Shown: piece after piece, positions 21,727 through 31,757 of the stretch | Layout: each line of letters begins with the position of its first letter | Numbering within the stretch: the first letter of the stretch is position 1 | From: Parastagonospora avenae f. sp. tritici 18332-5 | Lineage: Eukaryota; Ascomycota; Dothideomycetes; Pleosporales; Phaeosphaeriaceae | Assembly (NCBI GenBank): GCA_022559985.1 | Contig: JAFJTR010000018.1 | Location: forward strand, 62,001-126,000 | Length of the DNA: 64,000 nt | Direction of reading: 5' to 3' | Position numbers and translations under genes: made by a program | The notes under the pieces: generated by a model | Told to the model about the DNA's origin: nothing | The model's input: only the letters and a program-made list of their open reading frames with translations | Database searches by the model: none

Positions 21727-23467
21727 TTACCCATCAAAAGGCTCCATTACCTCATTCCCCAAAACCGCCTCAACAAACCCCTCGTTAGCAGTCGTATGAC
21801 ACCAAGGCTTACACTCCATCTCCTCCACCATCGCGCCCGCAAAGCATGCCGACCACTTCCCGCGCGGAAATGCGGCAACGACGTTTGCAATCGTAGATGT
21901 AGCGATGAGGTGTGGGTTTAGGCCTACGTTGTCTGTTTGAGGGGGTCAGCATGATTCAATAAAATGAGTGCACTAGATTGGTAGATGAATTGCGCAGCAT
22001 AGGTTGAGGCAATCCATAATAATAGGTCGTGTGTACAGGTCCAGGCTCAGATAATTCTCCACATGCAAGTTCAACGCTCGAAGATGTCTCCACATGCGAG
22101 GCCGAGATCCAATACTTCCCCTGAGCACCGTGCAGGCGGAACATCACTGAATCAAGTATCCCCTGCCGTCCTATTGGCGGGCATATTCGAGCAGCACATG
22201 CGTCATTTTTTTTGTTGAAGTGGAGACTGTTTATGCTAGGAAGTCGACACAGCCTCTGCCAAGGCTTTCGGGTTGCTGGGAAGATAGGCCCGAGAGTCTT
22301 TTTCGTATCGATAGCGGTGGCGACTGGGTGAAGCTATGCAGTCTTGTTGAATCGGTAGACGATGCGTAGAGCATGCGATATGGTATTTAGGAGGCTGTGT
22401 GCCGCGGATGCTGGGGCGGGTGGCGTTGATGTGTAGGTTTGCCGGTTGCGGATTAGTTCCCGCAGCTGCTTTGAGGACTGATCTGCAAACTGCAGTCGGA
22501 GGCAAGATTCGATCCGCGAGGCGCAGAGAGCTTGTCACGTTGATGTGTGATGCTTGGTGTTGCAACTTATTCTCGAACGCGCGGTGCCGTTGCAGATCAT
22601 CGTAGTCGCGCCGCAGAGACTCCGTTTCCAACCACATGCTGATTGGGCACCACAATCTACTCGCATTTTGTTTGTGTCAAGTTTGTCGTAGAAGCAATCG
22701 GACCTTGCTGGCATACTCGCTCAAGGCAGAGTCTGGGCCAAGGTCTGGCGGTGAAGATTCGTCGTACATAATCCACACAGTTCCAGGCAGTGCAACAATA
22801 CTCCTACTGGCGCAAGAGGAAGTAAGAAAGTGAGAACTTACCAAAAACAGTGCTTAATTGGATCATCATCCCCAGGCTCGACAGCGTGCCGGTCTCACCC
22901 AGGTCAGCGTGGCGGATGATGGCTTCGCCGACGGCTTCCGCTTGGTCCTGGGAAGCGCCGTTGTCGCGCAAGAAGTTGAATGCCTTGAATGCGCCATAGT
23001 ACTCAAACGACATGCGGGTGCCGTGCATGTTTTCTGCCGTGGTACCAATGTCGTGGAGCAGGCATGTCAGGTAGTATGTCTCAAGCAGAGGTGCAAGATG
23101 GGGGAAGTGGGTCTGTACGATTGCTTTGCCTGGAGGATGTCAGCACACCTGTTGATGACTATTTAAGCGAAGACCAGTTTGGGCAGAGCGTATATATGTA
23201 GGTTGGCATGGTGGAGTAGGCATGTGGTTATTGAAACGCACCATAGTACCAGACACGCATAGAATGGTTGAAAGTCTTCTCTGACAATTTCTCCTTCGCA
23301 AACTCATGTGTCTTCCTTGCAAGGTCAGTACTGGGCGGACTTGCTTCATCAACTGTCGACTCGGCTTGCTTGCTCTTGTCCACATCTGCAAGGCTCTTTC
23401 CGAAACTACGAGGTACTGCAGTCCATCCATTGGCAGCTAATTCATTGTTCTTGGTATCGGCAGACAT
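21727..23467 (-). CDS. HD-domain protein, cyanamide hydratase-like
   Basis: Three exons give 239 aa: 23467-23242, 23129-22842 and 21932-21727. The HD metal site is visible as His68 (KTFNHSMRVWYYG), His101-Asp102 (CLLHDIGTT) and a later IIRHADLG. Cyanamide hydratases of this family hydrate cyanamide to urea; yeast DDI2/3 are members. Exon 3 supplies the expected tail (NVGLNPHL, AFPRGKWS, KPWCHTT). The second intron is 909 bp, far larger than any other in the window, although both splice sites are good (GTAAGT, AACAG). No coding exon was recognised inside it. Confidence 0.8.
21933..22841 (-). other. Unusually long intron (909 bp) of the HD-domain gene
   Basis: The intron runs from donor GTAAGT to acceptor CAAACAG. 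Typical introns here are 35-170 bp. Its content has a frame of 139 codons on the minus strand without recognisable domains. I could not find terminal inverted repeats or a target-site duplication. Confidence 0.6.
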
Positions 23468-26254
23468 TCTTCTGGTGTGTTCTACTGCGAAACAGATGAA
23501 GTTCCAAATGGATCCCGGACAGGGGTCGGAAGACTTTCACTCCGGCGCGTGCGTGTGGGACAAATGTTTTCGACTGTCAAGGTGCGAGATTAGGAAGTTG
23601 CCAGATTTGGAACTTATTAGTGGACGGCCTGTTCCTGGACACAGCGGGACGATCTCAATGCTGGGGCAAATATGCAGGTACAATCCTTCAAGAACGGCTG
23701 GTAAAGATAGAGCTGTGGGGGCCAAAAGATACTTACAAATAAATTCTTGTTTGATGTTGAAAGAACTATGAAGATGAATGATCGGCTGTGTTGATGTTGT
23801 TTTTGTTTGTCGAAAGTCTGCCATTTTGTATTCGCTGCCGTTATGTCAACTCTGCCTGTTTGGGCGCAAAGGCGCATGTCCGGAGATGCGAAGATGCCAC
23901 TGTTTGTCAGCTCCGTCATACAGACAACACTAGACCTTCAAGCGTGCGCTTCCGCTTCCGCACTACTGATGCGAACGGTCAAAGGGCGCGTTGGTCACCT
24001 CGAAGGTTGCATGTGTGATGGTGAGTAAGGGTAGACCCTCGCCTCAGGATGGTGATGGTTGTAGTGCACCGCCATCGATTGGCCAGATCAGCTTCGAGTG
24101 GGGCGCTTAGTAAACGCCGTTGGATGGTCTTGCAACGCCCTGCACGTCAGACAACAGAGGGGAATGTACCTCGAAACAAATATAGATACTTAGTGGGGTA
24201 GGAATGTAGCCGTCGCCTAGCAATCATAGAGCAAAAATCCACTGTTGCACGATCCCGATCGTCGCGGAGAAGAACACTCGTGCCCCCTTTTCGAACTCAT
24301 TACCCAGAAATTAGGTCGGTCTTGAATTAATTGTGCTCCGAGTACAACGTTTCGCGCATATCCACATGAAATGACAGACAGCTCGTACGGCAGATGTCTT
24401 ACAAGCGCCGTGGCTCCGGATACCATGCCTTCGACCTTGGACTGCAGATAAGGTCATCTGGATAGCGAAGAGCCAATCTCATGGTCCATTGGTACCAAGC
24501 AATGTCAGAAGCTTGACCTAGCGAGTCATACCGCACAAGTGCAGACTGCGCGCCTACAGATTGTGACACAAGCTTGTTGTTGTCGTTTCGAGACAACACA
24601 TAAGATCTTCAGTAACTTGTGGTTCTTGACGGCTCTCCGCGCTCAACACAAATTCAACAGTCCGACCCATCAAGCGAATTCGGCTGCCCCCCTGTCGACG
24701 CTGGGCTCGGGCCAGGACCGTTATCCAGACTGCGTCAATTAATCCAGTGCGCCTCCGACGAGCACAATGACGCAGAGCATCCGTGATCAAGGCTGGATCT
24801 CGTAGCGGAGATGCCAAGCTTTCGCGCGCTTGGCTCGCGGGTGTTGACGTCTTCGTCCGTATTGATCTCGCCGCGGTCTGGTGATCGCCAGGTACGGTGA
24901 GGACAAGTCTCGACAAGAAGTACTCGGCGGCGGACCGCGATTGTCTTGTGCGTGTACAAGACCGGCTCGGCAGTAGTCCGGCGCAGGCTGTGTTGGCGGC
25001 AACAATGAATCCCGGTGCGTCCTGGACATTATCGAACAGCACAAGGGGCGACAAGTTGAATTACAATACAGCAATGCTGTAGTTGTGTTGGTCGGTAGAG
25101 TCACTTGGCTGGCGAAAAGAAAGTGGGACAGGTCAGGGCGACGAGCAAAGCTCAGGAGAGCTCAGAGCCGTCTTGGGAAATGGTCAGTTCACGCTGCGAT
25201 ATGACGCCCTGAGACGCCGTGGTGGGCGCATGGCTTGGCTCATATAAGTGCCCCGTTCGGAGAAAAGCCTCATCGGGTATGCTCGCGGCGTGCCTTGTCG
25301 TGTCACGGCTACCATGAAGAAAGACACATGGCATCAACCTGCTCGACGACGGCCCTGCCAGCACGATGCAGTATGAGATATGCGACGGGCATGTAGATGA
25401 AACGCAGCCTGGATTGCTGTAGGAGGATGGTCAGAGGCTTTTTCCGCGATGCAGGCTAAGGTAGCTAGCCGCTGAAAATGGCCTAGTGTAACGAGGCAGT
25501 GCAAGTACAGCCAAGCTCTTGGACCTACAACAAAGTCGATCAAGACGGGGAGCATCCGCGCCCCCGGTCCATTGCTTCGATTGCCCGAATCCCTGAATGT
25601 GATTCTTGATTCTTGACTCCTACAGCAGTTTCGCTATCTTCGAGCTTCTCTTCCGGTGTACTTTTGCCACGACGCTCCTTGAGAAACATCGCGTACTCGT
25701 TGTACACGCATGAGCTCTGCTGCGCCTACTGCACACAGCCTCCCTCCAAACCACACCTAAGCTGCCCTAGACCTCTATCGCCCGTTGTTCAGCTTTGTTG
25801 TCAGGCTTCGGCTAGCCTTTCGCCTCCCTCTACGCAACCAATGCTCCATGGTGAGTCCGTCGTGCCGGCCAGCGAAGGGTACACGCGCCTCGTCTAGATG
25901 CGATGGTCGTGGCGGTGCCAAATGAAAACGCTGCGCTGTGAAGGACGCGTGTATATGAATGCTGACCGTGGTTTGTCTAGCTCTAGTATAATCAACAAGA
26001 GGACCTGCTCCATTCGGCTCCTGCCGCTTCTTGTACCCACGACGCAATCACCTGCTGAGCAGGACGAGGACTCCGCCTCTTTTGTGGCTTTCCACACGCT
26101 TCTTAATACGCCCTTTTTACCGCATGCAGTGCCCATAGTCTTCACCGGAATATCTCACCACTGTATTCCTTCGCATCCATCGCTTGCCTGAGGACACAGC
26201 CCCAGTCCTACCGCCCCGAAACAGCCTCCGGGCAAGCAGGCTACGATTGCCAAT
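23468..26254. other. 2.8 kb divergent intergenic region upstream of the HD gene and PMC1
   Basis: No supportable gene was found. Several frames of 60-166 codons exist, but they lack family resemblance and proper starts. The last 600 bp are C/T-rich, consistent with promoter and leader of the highly expressed-looking Ca2+-ATPase gene. The middle (about 24200-25500) could be decayed repeat DNA, without direct evidence. Confidence 0.5.
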
Positions 26255-29200
26255 ATGGCAAGCAACAACGCACCCGAAACGTCCGGCGAGGGACGCAAAC
26301 GGGCTCCTACCATTACCATCGACACGTCTGCTGTCAATCCCAACGACGCCAATATGACTGACGCGGTACCTATGGGCCAGCTCCAAGACAACCGATCATC
26401 TACACCTAATACCGATCATAATGTGTCTCCCACGCAGTCGCGGCAGTCTCCCCAGGAGCTGCGCAATGCGAACTCGTTCGAGAGCAATGCTAGTAGGCCG
26501 ACGTCGCCTCACAACGTGTCTTCGCCCGCGCAGGGCTGGAACGGCACCAACTTCCTCGCAGTACCTGGCGCAAGGTCACGGGGCAACTCTATGGACTCGA
26601 GCACCGACGTGGGTGAGTCCAACTCTAGCGGAGCGACCTACGTCACGTCGAACCAGAACGACATCCCTCAGGGAGAGATGGGTCCGACCGAGGTCTTGGA
26701 TGCCAAGGACGCGTTGAAGCCCGACCCAGGCACAGAATCTGAGTTTGAGGTCGAGAACAACAAGTTCGCCTTCTCGCCGGGACAACTTGGAAAGCTATAC
26801 AACCCAAAGAGCTTAGGAGCCTTCTACGCACTTGGCGGACTAGATGGCATAGAAAAAGGTCTTCGGACTGATAGAAAAGCTGGGCTGAGTGCTGACGAAC
26901 AGACACTTGACGGCGCTGTCTCTTTTGAAGAAGCTACTACTCAAAGCCATAACCAGAACGCAAAATCAGCCCCCGAGCAAGGTATCGCTCATACCGATTC
27001 CGTGCCCGACGCTGGCGAAAAGGGCTTTGTGGACCGAAAGCGCGTCTTTAGCGATAATCGCCTTCCTGTTCGCAAACCCAAGAATATCTTTCAACTCGCT
27101 TGGATAGCCTATAACGACAAGGTTCTGCTTCTTTTGACCGCAGCAGCCGTCATCTCCCTTGCACTCGGTCTTTACCAGACTTTTGGCGTCAAGCACGAGC
27201 CTGGTGAGCCCAAGGTAGAATGGATTGAGGGTGTTGCTATTATTGTGGCTATTGCTATCGTTGTGGTGGTCGGCGCTGCAAACGATTGGCAAAAGGAGCG
27301 TCAATTCGTCAAACTCAACCGCAAGAAGGACGATCGTACTATCAAGGTTTACCGTTCCGGCCGACTTCGCGAAATCTCCGTCTACGACATCTTTGTAGGC
27401 GATGTTGTCAATCTGGAAGCTGGTGACATGATTCCTGTTGACGGTATTCTGATCTCTGGTCACGGTATCAAATGCGACGAGTCCTCGGCCACTGGTGAAT
27501 CTGACCTACTGAAGAAGACCGGCGGAGATGAAGCGTTCCGCGCCATAGAAAGGCACGACAACCTGAAGAAGATAGACCCCTTCATTCTCTCAGGCGCGAA
27601 GGTTTCGGAAGGTGTCGGTACATTCCTCGTCACAGCGACTGGTGTTCACTCCAGCTATGGAAAGACTATGATGTCCTTGCGCGAAGACAGCGAAGTGACC
27701 CCACTTCAGTCTAAGCTCAACGTATTGGCAACCTACATTGCAAAACTCGGTGGAGCTGCCGCTCTGTTGCTTTTCGTTGTGCTCTTCATTGAGTTCCTCG
27801 TCCGCCTCAAGAGCAGCAACACTACTCCCGCTGAGAAGGGTCAGAACTTTCTCGACATTCTCATCGTTGCCATCACCGTCGTCGTTGTTGCTGTGCCTGA
27901 GGGTCTTCCTTTGGCGGTTACCCTCGCTCTCGCCTTTGCCACCACTCGTATGCTCAAGGACAACAACCTGGTTCGTCTTCTGCGAAGTTGTGAAACCATG
28001 GGTAACGCCACGACCATTTGTTCTGACAAAACTGGTACCCTCACCCAAAACAAGATGACCGTTGTTGCTGGTTCGCTTGGCACAGCTCTACGATTTGGCG
28101 ACCACAAGCTCAAGACTTCGGAGACATCAGAAATGATTGATGATGGATCGAAAGGAAAGGCGGTCGAGTCTCCCGTGGAAGGCACAAACGATGTGTCAGC
28201 CTCAGAATTCGTCGACACCATCACCAAGGATGTCAAGGATCTCCTTCTCCAGTCCATCATTCAGAACACTACGGCTTTCGAAGGCGAGGAAGGCGGCCCT
28301 GACCCGTTCATCGGCTCCAAGACTGAAACTGCTCTCCTTGGCTTTGCGCGCGAATACCTCGGCATGGGCCATGTTGCACAGGAGCGATCCAACGCCACTA
28401 TCGTTCAGGTGATTCCCTTCGACTCGGCCATCAAATGCTCTGGTGCAGTCGCGAAGCTCAACGACGGACGCTACCGCATGTATGTCAAGGGTGCTTCTGA
28501 GATTCTTCTTGGCAAGTGCGACCAGATTCTCACCGACGCATCCAAGGAGCTTATTGCTGCGCCCATGACCGGAGATAACCGCGAAACCCTGGAACATGTT
28601 ATTACAGCCTACGCCTCCCGCTCACTGCGAACCATCGGCCTCGTCTACCGCGATTTTGAGAGTTGGCCACCCAGGGAGTCGCGCAGGAACGAGGATGACT
28701 CAAGCTTGGCTGTCTTCGAGGATGTTTTCACCAAGATGACCTTCCTCGCTGTTGTTGGTATTCAGGATCCCCTTCGTCCCAGCGTTCGCGAAGCTGTCAA
28801 GGACTGTCAACACGCTGGTGTCTACGTCCGCATGGTTACTGGTGACAACGTTCTCACTGCTAAGGCTATCGCTGAAGACTGTGGTATTCTCGTCCCCGGA
28901 GGAGTCGTCATGGAAGGCCCTACTTTCCGCAAGCTCTCGAAACGTAACATGGACGCGGTCATCCCCAAGCTCTGTGTGCTCGCCCGTTCTAGCCCCGAGG
29001 ACAAGCGCAGGCTCGTCAAGCGCCTCAAGGAGCTAGGCGAGACAGTCGCTGTTACTGGTGACGGTACCAACGATGCACCGGCGCTGAAGACTGCCGATGT
29101 TGGCTTCTCTATGGGTATTGCTGGTACAGAAGTTGCCAAAGAGGCTTCGGCTATTATCTTGATGGACGACAACTTCGCCTCTATCGTCAAGGCTTTGCTT

Positions 29201-30490
29201 TGGGGACGTGCTGTGAACGATGCTGTCAAGAAGTTTTTGCAGTTTCAGATCACCGTCAACATCACCGCCGTCATGCTTACTTTCGTATCCGCTGTTGCCA
29301 GTCCCGATCAAACCTCTGTTCTTACCGCCGTTCAGCTTCTGTGGGTCAACCTCATCATGGACACTTTCGCTGCGCTCGCGCTAGCTACCGACCCTCCTAC
29401 TCGAAGTCTCCTGGATCGCAAACCAGACCCCAAGTCTGCTCCCCTCATCACTTTAAGGATGTGGAAGATGATCATCGGCCAGGCTGTCTACCAGCTGACT
29501 GTTACGTTCATTCTTTACTTCGGTGGCAAATCTATCCTCTCTTACGACAGCGATCGCGAGGCGGAGCAGCTGCCCGCGCTTGTGTTCAACACGTTCGTCT
29601 GGATGCAGATCTTCAACGCTCTCAACAACCGTCGTCTTGACAATCGCTTCAATGTCTTCGAGGGCATCACTCACAACTGGTTCTTCATCTTGATCCTGCT
29701 CATCATGATTGGTGGTCAGACCATGATCATTTTCGTTGGTGGTGTTGCTTTCAAGGTCACTAGGCTCAACGGTGCACAGTGGGGTTACTCCATAGTGCTG
29801 GGTTTCTTGTCGCTTCCCGTTGGTATGATCGTCCGCTTAGTCCCTGATGAGCTTGTCCGCAAGTGCATCCCCAACTTCTTCAGACGCAAGAACACACCCG
29901 AGCTCGTTGTCTCCGATGAGGACTACCAGTGGAGCCAGGGTCTGCTCGAGATCCGTGACGAGCTTGCTTTCATCAAGAAGGTTCGTGGTGGACGTCTCAG
30001 CAACCTCAAATTCAAGATGCAGCACCCCAAGGAGGCTTTCACCAAGTCGCGCTCTAGCCAATCGCTACCTGGCACTCCTAACAACGGCCCAGCCAACGAC
30101 CACGATGGTTCTCCCGCACCACCCACACCCAATAGCCGTCGTCGTGGAAGGTCAAGGTCCAACTCCGCTTTTGGTCCCGCCACTGTCATGGCTGGTATTG
30201 TCGCTGGCAGCATTGCTGGTTGGTCACCCATCGACCGCAACGGCGGAGACAACGACTCCATTCGCTTCAGCCGCAACGCGCGGAAGGAGGATCTGGAGGC
30301 ACAAGATGGTATCGAGGTACATCCCGACACCAAGTCAACGGAGCCTATTCTCGCACCAGACCCAAGCGAGTACCGCGGCCCACCAAGCCAGAACATGGAG
30401 ACCACACCTGAATTCACCGTGGGTCCCTTTGCCAGCCACAACGAGGTGCAAGCAGACCAGCCAAGCAAGACCACAGGGCCTGGTACATGA
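26255..30490 (+). CDS. PMC1: P-type calcium-transporting ATPase, PMC1/PMCA type
   Basis: A single exon encodes 1411 aa. This vacuolar or plasma-membrane pump moves Ca2+ out of the cytosol with ATP. After a long disordered N-terminus (about 1-180), it shows membrane helices (about 290-350), TGES actuator loop (413-416), PEGLPLAVTLALAFAT in M4, phosphorylated Asp591 in SDKTGTLTQNKM, the nucleotide-binding FDSAIKCSGA/YVKGASEILL, GDGTNDAPALK (935-945) and IMDTFAALALATDPP. This order is that of type IIB pumps. The C-terminal tail of about 200 residues is S/P/R-rich, where regulation may occur. Length is slightly larger than usual. Codons are strongly biased to C-ending, hinting at high expression. 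Confidence 0.93.
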   Translation: MASNNAPETSGEGRKRAPTITIDTSAVNPNDANMTDAVPMGQLQDNRSSTPNTDHNVSPTQSRQSPQELRNANSFESNASRPTSPHNVSSPAQGWNGTNFLAVPGARSRGNSMDSSTDVGESNSSGATYVTSNQNDIPQGEMGPTEVLDAKDALKPDPGTESEFEVENNKFAFSPGQLGKLYNPKSLGAFYALGGLDGIEKGLRTDRKAGLSADEQTLDGAVSFEEATTQSHNQNAKSAPEQGIAHTDSVPDAGEKGFVDRKRVFSDNRLPVRKPKNIFQLAWIAYNDKVLLLLTAAAVISLALGLYQTFGVKHEPGEPKVEWIEGVAIIVAIAIVVVVGAANDWQKERQFVKLNRKKDDRTIKVYRSGRLREISVYDIFVGDVVNLEAGDMIPVDGILISGHGIKCDESSATGESDLLKKTGGDEAFRAIERHDNLKKIDPFILSGAKVSEGVGTFLVTATGVHSSYGKTMMSLREDSEVTPLQSKLNVLATYIAKLGGAAALLLFVVLFIEFLVRLKSSNTTPAEKGQNFLDILIVAITVVVVAVPEGLPLAVTLALAFATTRMLKDNNLVRLLRSCETMGNATTICSDKTGTLTQNKMTVVAGSLGTALRFGDHKLKTSETSEMIDDGSKGKAVESPVEGTNDVSASEFVDTITKDVKDLLLQSIIQNTTAFEGEEGGPDPFIGSKTETALLGFAREYLGMGHVAQERSNATIVQVIPFDSAIKCSGAVAKLNDGRYRMYVKGASEILLGKCDQILTDASKELIAAPMTGDNRETLEHVITAYASRSLRTIGLVYRDFESWPPRESRRNEDDSSLAVFEDVFTKMTFLAVVGIQDPLRPSVREAVKDCQHAGVYVRMVTGDNVLTAKAIAEDCGILVPGGVVMEGPTFRKLSKRNMDAVIPKLCVLARSSPEDKRRLVKRLKELGETVAVTGDGTNDAPALKTADVGFSMGIAGTEVAKEASAIILMDDNFASIVKALLWGRAVNDAVKKFLQFQITVNITAVMLTFVSAVASPDQTSVLTAVQLLWVNLIMDTFAALALATDPPTRSLLDRKPDPKSAPLITLRMWKMIIGQAVYQLTVTFILYFGGKSILSYDSDREAEQLPALVFNTFVWMQIFNALNNRRLDNRFNVFEGITHNWFFILILLIMIGGQTMIIFVGGVAFKVTRLNGAQWGYSIVLGFLSLPVGMIVRLVPDELVRKCIPNFFRRKNTPELVVSDEDYQWSQGLLEIRDELAFIKKVRGGRLSNLKFKMQHPKEAFTKSRSSQSLPGTPNNGPANDHDGSPAPPTPNSRRRGRSRSNSAFGPATVMAGIVAGSIAGWSPIDRNGGDNDSIRFSRNARKEDLEAQDGIEVHPDTKSTEPILAPDPSEYRGPPSQNMETTPEFTVGPFASHNEVQADQPSKTTGPGT

Positions 30491-31336
30491 GCACTTTCTC
30501 CCTCCTAGACTCCACCTCTGTATCTCCTAATCTAATTTCTTTGTGTTCTTTTTTCCTTTGGTGGCCTCCACGTTCAACTTCACATATCTGTACGGGGATA
30601 CACCCACCCGGCGTTTTGAACGGAGTCATAGAAACGCGCACTGCTGTACATACCCTGCGCACACACGGCGTTGAGTTTCAAAAGCTTCGCTCGCTTTTGT
30701 TTTACTACTATCCGTTTTTTTTAAAGAACCAACTAGTCTAACTCGTCGTGTTTACTTCTCTTCTCGAGCGGCGAGGCTTTTGTATCATGGTTGGGACGAT
30801 GGATCGGCGGGATATATCTGGTACCGTAAATTAGAGTACGAGTGAGAAATGCGAAGCCAAAAAAGGTAAACAAAAGACGATTGGTAGTGTTGGTGTGTTG
30901 GTGAAGTGTGACCTCGCGGCGTGACTGCTTTGATGTTTGGATGTGAGGATTTTCACTCGCGATCAGGTACGATAGGTTTCTTGTCCACGTGTAAGAGGGT
31001 CGTCGCTTCTGTCCATCTATCCCGTCCATCCAGGCCGAAGGCGGCTCTCGCGTTGCAGTACAAAGCGGATGAAACCCGAGCAGCGAGACGAATAAAAGAA
31101 TCTAAGATCAGATATAGCAACGAAACAAACAAAGTCAAGCTGTAATCTAGGATAGCTGTTGACGGATTCCCCAAGATCGATCTTGAAGTGCAAAAGTACC
31201 ACAGCCTGATTCGCAATCTCCTCCCATTCGACTATTCCTGCAATGTTGGCAGGCTGACAGGCGCGGCTCGGGCAGCACTAGGTGCTGCGATAATCCATGC
31301 GTGCTATTAAATTCTCCGAGCACTGTCCTACAGCAT
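30491..31336. other. 3' flank of PMC1, no gene recognised
   Basis: Short frames on both strands only. No promoter or repeat structure is supportable here. Confidence 0.5.
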
Positions 31337-31471
31337 TCGTCGAGCTGACCGACTTTAAGTTTCTTGTGACATTTGTTCGTATACTAAGAGGCTATTGTGT
31401 GTATTCAGGCCCGTACATAAGATGATAGCCGCTCTCTAACAATAGGATGAGTTGAAACGGAGCGCGCACAG
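31337..31471. repeat. Dispersed repeat copy B (pairs with 13614-13748)
   Basis: This is the partner of copy A at the same internal offset throughout (no gaps over about 130 bp). It is richer in C/G than copy A and so probably closer to the original. Similarity stops at both ends in unrelated flanks. Confidence 0.55.
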
Positions 31472-31757
31472 CGTCACAACATTAATAAGGCATACAGAGA
31501 AGTCGAGTGGATGCCATTATATTTCCAGTCCATATCGTAAACGTAGCTGTGCCGTCCTATAAATGCAGAGTTTGTTAAGAGCCCGTGAGAAAGTTGTCCG
31601 TATAACCCATATTGTAGCAACACCTCATCCCAATTCCGTTTCCGTGTCCTTTCTATCGCCGCGTAAATTCAACCCACATAATCATTACCTAATACCCCCC
31701 CCTCCCCTTCCCATTATACACCCTCACCACAAGTCCAAACCAGCTCAGGATCCCGTC

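Noticed and set aside
22236..22655. 139-codon minus-strand frame inside the long HD-gene intron
   Set aside because: No domain, and it does not splice in phase with the neighbouring exons.
24554..25054. 166-codon minus-strand frame in the large intergenic gap
   Set aside because: I saw no family resemblance, no convincing start, and overlapping frames of similar quality on both strands.
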